Assembly (NCBI GenBank): GCA_025655635.1
Contig: JAHXIM010000302.1
Span: 1-7,499, forward strand
Length of the DNA stretch: 7,499 bases
Reading direction: 5' to 3'
DNA from: a gamma proteobacterium symbiont of Lucinoma myriamae
GTDB lineage: Bacteria; Pseudomonadota; Gammaproteobacteria; GRL18
Positions 1 through 5,558 of the stretch are shown piece after piece; position 1 is the first letter of the stretch, and each line of letters opens with the position of its first letter. Position numbers and translations under genes: made by a program. The notes beneath the pieces are model-generated. The model was given only the letters and a program-made list of their open reading frames with translations. It ran no database searches and had not been told where the DNA came from.

Positions 1-77
1 GATGCTCTACCCTATAAATTCCAGAAAACTATCTCTCTTGCTTCAAATTCGCTATATTTTTACCCACTAATTTTCCT

Positions 78-125
78 GAAGAGCCAAAAAAAGCAACAGC
101 GTACTTTGCCAAAGAAAGCCTGTAA
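78..125 (+). pseudogene. IS3 orfA, 3' remnant with -1 frameshift site
   Basis: The frame reads EEPKKATAYFAKESL then stop (TAA 123-125), which matches the usual C-terminal end of IS3-family OrfA (KKATAYFAKES). The run of seven A followed by G at 86-93 is the type of slippery site these elements use to shift -1 and make the OrfAB fusion transposase. The shift lands in the orfB frame, which is open from base 80 onward. The upstream helix-turn-helix and leucine-zipper parts of OrfA are missing, so only the junction survives. Confidence 0.7.
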
Positions 126-163
126 AGTACGCTTGGATTAAGGAACATCGAGAACGATTCAGT

Positions 164-985
164 GTGACCACCATGTGTATCATGCTTCAAGTTTCAACAA
201 CTACCTATTATGAATGGCTTAAACGCCCAAAAACAGTAAGAGACAGGATAGATGACTTCTTAGCAGAGCTGATTAAAACTATTTTTAATAGTCAACGCAA
301 AGGCTGTGGAACCCGTGTTATTAAAAAAGCACTATTAAGACAAGGGCATCAAATCAGTCGCCGACGAATTGGTCGGTTAATGAAAAAGCTGGGATTATTT
401 TGTAAAACAATCAGGAAGTTTAAGGCAACAACGAACTCAAAACATAATTATCCTGTGGCTCCTAATCGGCTTAACAGACAGTTCACAGTCAATAAGCCTA
501 ATCAGGTTTGGGTTGGTGATATAACTTACGTATGGACTGCTGAAGGTTGGCTGTATTTAGCAACTGTGATTGATTTATTTTCTCGTCGAATTGTTGGCTG
601 GTCAATGGATAGTCGGATGACAGTGAGTTTAGTTAATGATGCATTATCCTCTGCCATCGGGCAAAGAAAACCAGGTAAGAATTTATTATGGCATACCGAT
701 AGAGGATCACAATATGCATCTAATAGTCACCGTAAACTATTAACAGAGCATGGCATTGTTCAGAGCATGAGTCGAAAGGGAAATTGCTGGGATAACGCAG
801 TGGCTGAAAGCTTTTTCCATACATTGAAAACAGGGTTAGTTAATCATAAAAGATATCTGACCAGAGAAGAAACAAAACAAGATGTTTTTGAATATATTGA
901 AGTATTTTATAACCGTCAACGACTTCATTCTACCAATGATTATTGGTCTCCAGTCGATTACGAAGAGATGCAAAAAGTTGTGTAA
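164..985 (+). CDS. IS3-family transposase OrfB (DDE integrase core)
   Basis: This 273-residue protein is the catalytic half of an IS3-type transposase, which cuts and joins the element's DNA ends. From the GTG start used here, residues 41-100 include the HTH_21-type region (QRKGCGTRVIKKAL) and the rve integrase core follows. The DDE triad is visible: D119 in WVGDITY, D179 in WHTDRGSQY, and E215 in NCWDNAVAESFF. D179 and E215 are separated by 35 residues, as expected for D,D(35)E enzymes. The frame stays open upstream to base 80 (reading VKYAWIKEHRERFSVTT before the ATG). The natural product is therefore probably the frameshifted OrfAB fusion, and the GTG is only a formal start with no clear ribosome binding site. 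Catalytic residues are intact and no internal stop is seen, but the element has lost its orfA 5' part and left end. Confidence 0.93.
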   Translation: MTTMCIMLQVSTTTYYEWLKRPKTVRDRIDDFLAELIKTIFNSQRKGCGTRVIKKALLRQGHQISRRRIGRLMKKLGLFCKTIRKFKATTNSKHNYPVAPNRLNRQFTVNKPNQVWVGDITYVWTAEGWLYLATVIDLFSRRIVGWSMDSRMTVSLVNDALSSAIGQRKPGKNLLWHTDRGSQYASNSHRKLLTEHGIVQSMSRKGNCWDNAVAESFFHTLKTGLVNHKRYLTREETKQDVFEYIEVFYNRQRLHSTNDYWSPVDYEEMQKVV

Positions 986-990
986 TTGAG

Positions 991-1015
991 TGTCCTGGAA
1001 AGTGTTGACAGATCA
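991..1015 (+). repeat. IS3 right terminal inverted repeat (IRR)
   Basis: The 25 bases start 5 bases after the orfB stop, begin TGTCCTGGAAAG and end GACAGATCA. An end in ...TCA (outer end TGA when read inward) is typical of IS3-family termini. The partner repeat is not in the window, so neither length nor mismatch pattern can be confirmed, and no target duplication can be read. Confidence 0.65.
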
Positions 1016-1363
1016 GTTTGTTTAATTCATGCCTAGCAGGTCAAATTTTAGAGCATCCGCTTTAAATTTTTGCGAAAGCGGAAGCATCGTTTTTTCAATA
1101 AGGGCGTATAACAGCCATTCGACTTTATTTCTGATCCAGTCAAAAATGACCTATACCTGCCATTAAAGAGTTTGCCATTTCAATACTTCAATTCCCGATA
1201 GCGGCCATTCCCAATCACTCAAAATAAGATGAGATAAAATTTTCTAATCCGGCAAAAGGCAACCCCAATCCGTCATTTAGAAGATACTAATGTTATTGGT
1301 AAAATTGATGAAACCCCGGACATTGTGAATATAAGTCTACTGTTACCGTATTTTCACTGCATG
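1016..1363. other. Gene-poor spacer between the IS3 element and the regulator
   Basis: No open frame here has a ribosome binding site or a recognisable motif. A modest hairpin is present: CCGCTTT at 1057-1063 pairs with AAAGCGG at 1075-1081 around an 11-base loop, and a T6 run follows about 10 bases later (1090-1095). It might weakly terminate rightward transcription leaving the IS. No convincing terminator is seen for the regulator that ends at 1364 on the other strand. The rest looks like decayed sequence. Confidence 0.5.
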
Positions 1364-2008
1364 TTAATGTAGCCTGTGTTGCATTGCGAAGATAATCGCT
1401 TCAGTACGGTTGTTCACGCTGATTTTTGGGTAGATGTTCTTGAAGTGGGAACGTACTGTGTGGATACTAATCGATAAACTATGGGCAATCTGATTGGTTT
1501 TCATGCCCTTAGCCGCCAGAACAAGTATCTCTTTTTCACGGGATGTCAGTCGGTTACATCTGGACATGCCGGCTTTGACTGATTCTTCAAATGTTACCGT
1601 AGCTATATGTTGCAGCATGTGCTGCAGGTTCACCTGCCGTATACTAAAGAAGACATACACCACCCCGGTTTCTTCTCGTAGCTGCGGCAGTATATAGTTG
1701 GCGCCAATATTGACCAGTATATAATCCCCATTGGCGTGCTTGATCATGAGATCGAAGTCACTGATATAATGCTGGCTGGCAGTCGTTTTCAGGAACTGGT
1801 CCAGGAACGGGCATTGCAGGTCACAGAAGGTCTGCCTGTGTAAATCAAGACAACACAGTACCTCGGTACACGAGGTACCGTACAACTGTTTGCAGGAATA
1901 ACCCAGCAGCCGTTCAAATTTACTGTTGGCAAAACGGATACTGCCCGCCTCATCAATGCCGAAAACCGCATCTGTGCTCTGTTCGAACACTTCATCTAAT
2001 GTAGTCAT
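1364..2008 (-). CDS. PAS-domain, LuxR/NarL-type HTH transcriptional regulator
   Basis: This is a one-component sensor-regulator of 214 residues (219 if the upstream ATG at 2023 is used). The start at 2008 is preferred because GGGGGAT lies 6-7 bases upstream of it, whereas the ATG at 2023 has no Shine-Dalgarno. Numbered from the 2008 start, residues ~1-125 form a PAS domain (VFGIDEAGSIRFANSKFERL, then GYS). Residues ~154-210 form a GerE/LuxR DNA-binding domain (LTSREKEILVLAAKGMKTNQ, then TVRSHFKNIY). There is no receiver domain with a phospho-acceptor Asp, and no signal peptide or membrane segment, so it should be a cytoplasmic sensor. The PAS domain carries six cysteines at 39, 47, 52, 53, 62 and 66 (SC-KQL, TSC, LCC, FCDLQC). 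These could bind a metal or Fe-S cluster or act as a thiol switch; this is inference. It is divergently oriented to the large cytochrome gene, and their start codons are 612 bases apart. Confidence 0.88.
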   Translation of the reverse strand: MTTLDEVFEQSTDAVFGIDEAGSIRFANSKFERLLGYSCKQLYGTSCTEVLCCLDLHRQTFCDLQCPFLDQFLKTTASQHYISDFDLMIKHANGDYILVNIGANYILPQLREETGVVYVFFSIRQVNLQHMLQHIATVTFEESVKAGMSRCNRLTSREKEILVLAAKGMKTNQIAHSLSISIHTVRSHFKNIYPKISVNNRTEAIIFAMQHRLH

Positions 2009-2409
2009 ATTAATCCCCCACATTGAGTATAGTAATTAATGTTAATTATGGTAAGTAATAACCCTATCATCTGTTCTTTAGTATCGTCCTGAATTCAACC
2101 TCATGCACTCTGAACTACCACTAAATGATAATTACTATTTTCTATCTATCAAGATATCGAAATATATATACCAACAATTATTTAGCATAAGTGTTTGTTT
2201 TATCAACTGATATTAATATATGGCGTTCATCAGTAAAGCATTTCTGCTAACACTCCATAGCCATTGTCATGGTGCATAACGCTTTTGCCATATTTCAGTT
2301 AGCGGGGCAGAAATATTATATACAGTAACCTCCCAGGGCAACCATGGATGGACTGTCTTGAAGACTTCATCAGCAGTGAATATAACGTAAATGGGGCATA
2401 CATTTACCA

Positions 2410-2432
2410 TACTTGAGTGATTTACTCAGATA
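2410..2432. promoter_or_regulatory. Candidate operator, imperfect inverted repeat
   Basis: TACTTGAGT and ACTCAGATA flank a 5-base spacer, and 7 of 9 arm positions pair. It lies about 190 bases upstream of the cytochrome start and overlaps the first of three CAGATAC heptamers. Dyads of this size suit a dimeric regulator, and the divergent LuxR-type protein is the obvious candidate. The assignment is inference from position only. Confidence 0.35.
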
Positions 2433-2504
2433 CCAATTTTAACTTATAGTATTATCGGAATCTGTGTGACCTTGATGATCTTTATGAAAAGAGGTGTTCT
2501 TCAA

Positions 2505-2518
2505 GTATATGCAGATAC
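2505..2518. promoter_or_regulatory. Candidate half-site pair GTAT-N6-ATAC
   Basis: GTATATGCAGATAC has 4-base inverted arms and contains the second CAGATAC heptamer. A 13-base palindrome CCATTTAAAATGG starts two bases later (2520-2532). Both sit ~90-115 bases upstream of the cytochrome start codon, a usual place for activator binding. The evidence is pattern only. Confidence 0.3.
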
Positions 2519-2620
2519 ACCATTTAAAATGGCTTTTCATTGCCGTATTCAGTATCTGAGTCAAGCTTCAACACTGACTAAACACAACAAAAAATAACAA
2601 TAAACTTAGGGAGAAGATGT

Positions 2621-5404
2621 ATGAATATGCACAGAGATTTTATGAAACAATTCCTGCAAAGAATCACATTCTTTATCTCTGCCGCTAGTATATTATTAGT
2701 GGTAAGTATGGCAGAGATACAGGCTGCTAAGCCGCCGCCAATTTCATTATCCTGTACTATTTCACCTGCTGATATATTGGTTAATACAGGTGTAGCAACT
2801 ACCTTTACAGGTTCTACCCAGGGTGGAAAGGGGTCTAAGTCCTATAACTGGGATCTCACACATGGTTCCGGTGAACCATTTGCCTTTGAGTCAACGAAAA
2901 GTAATGTGGATGTTATTTACAGCACTTCTGGTGGTCCCTTCAATGTTTTACTAGAGGTGACTGACAAGCAGGGATTTATCGCAAGTTGCAGCACCACCGT
3001 GACAGTCACAGAAGGTGGCGGTAACACCCCGCCAGTCGCCGTTGATAACAATTACACGACAGCAAAAAATACGACTCTGAATATTTCTGCACCGGGTGTG
3101 CTAAGTAACGACACGGATGCCGACGGCAATCCGCTCGTCACCTTACTTGAAAACAATGTTTTATCCGGCAGCCTGATGTTGAATGCTGATGGCTCATTTG
3201 ACTATACACCTGATACCGACTTCATCGGTGAGGATTCCTTTAGCTATTTTGCTGATGACAACACGGACTTGTCGGATACTTCTGCAACAGTCACCATTAT
3301 CATCGAAGATAATACTCCACCAATGGTTGGTGAAGCATTATTTAAATCAAAATGCATTATGTGCCATGGGGAATTCGGGGCTGGCGGATACGCACACCGC
3401 AGCATCAGGGGCGCACGTGCCGACCGCATCCGCAATGCAATGAACAAGTGGCCGGAGATGGAATTCCTGTCATACCTGTCCGACGCCAATCTCGGCGACA
3501 TTGAAACTTATCTGGATAACGTGCCACGGGGTGAAAAACTTCCCCGTAACGGCGATGTCGTCAATGGTGAAGCACAATTCCGCCAGTCCTGCAGCTACTG
3601 CCACACTTTCGGCGGCGACCCCATTGAGCCTCCCCGGCCTGGTCCCGACCTGATGGGTATGAGCATTACTATGTCCGATACCTGGCTCGGTGCCTGGATT
3701 GATTCCCCGGGCGAGATGATCGCGGCCGGTGCCGTACCCCCTGAAGACCTGGCAGGCTTCCCTTACGTGATGCCCGATCTTGGACACCCGGCAGTGGATG
3801 TCTGGGACATGGTAGACTTCATGGTGACACAGGACGGTATTGGTCCCGTTATCGACAGTACTCCAGTCGATCTGACCCCAGAGCAGTTTGAGGCCAGCAG
3901 GCAGGATTACTTTAACTACTGTGCCGGCTGTCACGGACTGTATCGTACAGGTGCTACCGGACCTGACATTGATTCAGCTCGCTCTCAGGCAATCGGTACC
4001 GACGGCCTCAGGTCTATCATGAACTATGGTACACCCGCCGGCATGGGTAACTTCGGCCAGAGCGGCATCCTCAGTGCGGAGCAGATCACTAATCTTGCTG
4101 CTTACCTACAGATGTCGCCACCAGATGCACCTGAACTGCCGTGGGATGATATCTACGCAAGCTGGGAACTCGTTATCCCTGTGGCTGATCGTCCAACCGC
4201 GGCTCAGCATACACGTAACTGGGAAAACTATACCGGAGTGGTTCTGCGTGATGCCGGCCAGGTAGCTATTATCGATGGTGATACCAACGAGGAGATCGTA
4301 CGTCTGAGCACTGGCTTCGCTGTACATATCCTGCGTTCATCATCATCCGGCCGCTACTTTTACGCTATTGGCCGTGACGGCCTGGTCACCATGATCGACC
4401 TGTGGACCACTGTGCCAACGATCGTGGCTAACGTGAAAGGTTGTCATGATGCCAGAAGCGTGGACGGCAGCAAGTACACCGATGAACTTGTCAGTTATGA
4501 GGACGCCTACATCATTGAAGGCTGCTACTGGCCGCCACAGTATGTTGTCTACGACGGACTCACCCTCGAACCGCAGAGCCTGGTTGATCTGAGAACCCCG
4601 CCAGGACCTACCGGAATCATGACCGACATCGACGGTGCGGAAATCCTAGAGAACCGGGTCGCGTCGATCGTCGCATCACACAACGCCCCGGTGTGGGTGA
4701 TTTCCCTCAAGGAATCGGGCTATGTCGGTATTGTAGACTACTCCGAGCCAGGGCATCCCATGACATCGAAGATTCCGACTGCTAAATTCCTGCATGATGG
4801 CGGCTTCGATAGCACCGGGGATTATTTCCTGGTGGCCGCCAATGCCAGCAACAAGATGGTTGTGGTCAATCTTGTGTCGCAGACTCTGGCAGCAACCATT
4901 GATACCGGGGCTGTTCCTCATCCGGGCCGGGGTGTAAACTGGCTCGATCCGGTCTATGGTTGGGTTAATGCTACCCCGCATATTGGTGAGGGCAAAGTGA
5001 CGGTGTACGGTGCAGATCCTGTGGGTCGTCCAAATGTCGCCTGGCAGATCGTCAGAGAAATCACATTGCCGTCCTCAGGCTCATTGTTCATCAAGTCACA
5101 TGATGCCTCCCCATGGGTACTAGTAGATATGACACTGAGTGCAACCGGGTTCGACAAGGATATCTGCGCCATCTCCAAGGCAACCGGCGCTCTCGATCGC
5201 TGTTTCACTGTGGCCACGAACGGCAAGGCAGTACACTTTGAGTTCAATATGGACGGATCGGAGGTCTGGGTGTCTGACTGGGATGCAAACGGTGCAGTGA
5301 TCGTACTGGACAGCACCACGCTGACAGAGATCAGGCGTTTCACGGGTCTCCCGACGCCAACGGGTAAGTTTAATGTCTACAATACGGCTCACGATATTTA
5401 CTAA
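2621..5404 (+). CDS. nirS: Exported multidomain cytochrome cd1 nitrite reductase fusion (PKD + cadherin-like + tri-haem c + d1 propeller)
   Basis: The 927-residue protein is predicted to reduce nitrite to nitric oxide outside the inner membrane. The start at 2621 has AGGGAGA 6 bases upstream. Residues ~1-35 are a signal peptide, with cleavage probably after EIQA. Residues ~38-130 look like a PKD/Ig-like fold (YNWDLTHGSG, then FNVLLEVTDKQG). Residues ~139-230 look like a cadherin-like module (GVLSNDTDADGNPL, then LNADGSFDYTPD). Three c-haem motifs follow: CIMCH 245-249, CSYCH 324-328 and CAGCH 434-438. Probable axial Met ligands are M384 (YVMPD) and M475 (GTPAGMGNFG), with M280 possible for the first. 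Residues ~420-927 match NirS along their length (VVLRDAGQVAIIDGD, GFAVHI, SFLIK-like SLFIKSH, ending TPTGKFNVYNTAHDIY). The d1-haem ligand His is at H569, and the two substrate-pocket histidines are at H725 (FLHDGG) and H767 (PHPGRG). Ordinary NirS proteins are under 600 residues and have one c haem, so ~400 N-terminal residues are extra. No d1-haem biosynthesis genes are in the window. Confidence 0.92.
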   Translation: MNMHRDFMKQFLQRITFFISAASILLVVSMAEIQAAKPPPISLSCTISPADILVNTGVATTFTGSTQGGKGSKSYNWDLTHGSGEPFAFESTKSNVDVIYSTSGGPFNVLLEVTDKQGFIASCSTTVTVTEGGGNTPPVAVDNNYTTAKNTTLNISAPGVLSNDTDADGNPLVTLLENNVLSGSLMLNADGSFDYTPDTDFIGEDSFSYFADDNTDLSDTSATVTIIIEDNTPPMVGEALFKSKCIMCHGEFGAGGYAHRSIRGARADRIRNAMNKWPEMEFLSYLSDANLGDIETYLDNVPRGEKLPRNGDVVNGEAQFRQSCSYCHTFGGDPIEPPRPGPDLMGMSITMSDTWLGAWIDSPGEMIAAGAVPPEDLAGFPYVMPDLGHPAVDVWDMVDFMVTQDGIGPVIDSTPVDLTPEQFEASRQDYFNYCAGCHGLYRTGATGPDIDSARSQAIGTDGLRSIMNYGTPAGMGNFGQSGILSAEQITNLAAYLQMSPPDAPELPWDDIYASWELVIPVADRPTAAQHTRNWENYTGVVLRDAGQVAIIDGDTNEEIVRLSTGFAVHILRSSSSGRYFYAIGRDGLVTMIDLWTTVPTIVANVKGCHDARSVDGSKYTDELVSYEDAYIIEGCYWPPQYVVYDGLTLEPQSLVDLRTPPGPTGIMTDIDGAEILENRVASIVASHNAPVWVISLKESGYVGIVDYSEPGHPMTSKIPTAKFLHDGGFDSTGDYFLVAANASNKMVVVNLVSQTLAATIDTGAVPHPGRGVNWLDPVYGWVNATPHIGEGKVTVYGADPVGRPNVAWQIVREITLPSSGSLFIKSHDASPWVLVDMTLSATGFDKDICAISKATGALDRCFTVATNGKAVHFEFNMDGSEVWVSDWDANGAVIVLDSTTLTEIRRFTGLPTPTGKFNVYNTAHDIY

Positions 5405-5449
5405 GCTAAAGTCGAGTTAGTATAAGCAAATATATCTTCTGTCAATTAT

Positions 5450-5479
5450 TAACACCCTTATCAGATGATAAGGGTGTTA
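5450..5479 (+). terminator. Strong hairpin after the cytochrome gene, no U-tract
   Basis: TAACACCCTTATC (5450-5462) pairs perfectly with GATAAGGGTGTTA (5467-5479) around the loop AGAT, giving a 13-base-pair stem 45 bases past the stop codon. The bases after it (CCCAAAAATAAAC) are not a U-tract. It is therefore not a textbook intrinsic terminator in the + direction. It may instead protect the 3' end of the cytochrome mRNA or partly terminate. Confidence 0.6.
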
Positions 5480-5488
5480 CCCAAAAAT

Positions 5489-5509
5489 AAACAAATATAT
5501 CATTTGTTT
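5489..5509. promoter_or_regulatory. AT-rich palindrome upstream of the second secreted gene
   Basis: AAACAAAT and ATTTGTTT form perfect 8-base arms around ATATC. The palindrome lies 50 bases before the next start codon, and the core CAAATATATC also occurs at 5427-5436. It could be an operator or simply AT-rich promoter DNA. No regulator can be assigned. Confidence 0.35.
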
Positions 5510-5558
5510 TAGTAGTACAAGAATAAAATATTCAAAACTAAAAAATGGAGAATTCAAC

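Larger units (their letters stand above)
78..1015 (+). mobile_element. IS3-family insertion sequence, truncated at its 5' end
   Basis: The remnant comprises the last ~15 codons of orfA, a complete orfB (DDE transposase) and a right terminal inverted repeat. No matching left repeat (expected to begin TGATCTGTCAACAC) is present in bases 1-164. The orfA frame upstream of about base 78 does not read like orfA and hits a stop at 15-17. The left junction is therefore placed near 78 and is approximate. The element lacks the orfA DNA-binding part and one end, so it should not be able to move by itself, although its orfB could still be made. Identification rests on the orfB motifs and the orfA tail. 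Confidence 0.85.
2024..2620. promoter_or_regulatory. Long divergent intergenic region with palindromes and repeats
   Basis: Roughly 600 AT-rich bases separate the regulator start from the cytochrome start and must hold both promoters. Visible structure includes an imperfect fold-back (2240-2314), an 11-base palindrome TGAAGACTTCA near 2359-2369, an inverted repeat at 2410-2432, GTAT-N6-ATAC at 2505-2518, CCATTTAAAATGG at 2520-2532, and the heptamer CAGATAC/GTATCTG three times (2427, 2512, 2552). No convincing sigma-70 -35/-10 pair could be chosen for either gene. No open frame here has a credible ribosome binding site and length. Confidence 0.55.

Noticed and set aside
1..1057. 9-base inverted pair GATGCTCTA (1-9) and TAGAGCATC (1049-1057) flanking the IS3 remnant
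   Set aside because: It is short, inverted rather than direct, not adjacent to the IS right end, and plausible by chance.
1494..1697. Plus-strand 67-codon frame inside the regulator
   Set aside because: It overlaps the HTH and PAS coding sequence on the opposite strand and has no family features.
2139..2152. FNR/DNR-like box TTTCT-ATCT-ATCAA (8 of 10 consensus positions)
   Set aside because: One arm is poor, the site lies ~470 bases from the cytochrome start, and such matches are expected in AT-rich DNA. It might act on the regulator gene, but the support is too thin to annotate.
2240..2314. Integron attC site
   Set aside because: The TAAC/GTTA arms do not fit the RYYYAAC/GTTRRRY consensus, and no integrase or cassette structure is present.
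2348..2416. 22-residue open frame (MDCLEDFISS...) as a leader peptide
   Set aside because: It has no ribosome binding site, and its stop falls in a candidate operator. Length alone is not evidence.
2530..2543. TGGC...TGC resembling a sigma-54 promoter
   Set aside because: The GG and GC are separated by 9 bases rather than the required 10, and the surrounding consensus bases are poor.
3244..3934. Minus-strand open frames inside the cytochrome gene (3244-3501 and 3470-3934)
   Set aside because: They lie opposite a strongly supported gene with haem motifs and NirS similarity, and their translations show no domain; they are shadows.
4676..5392. Minus-strand open frames opposite the d1 propeller
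   Set aside because: Same reason: GC-richer coding DNA gives long antisense frames, and no ribosome binding sites or motifs are seen.
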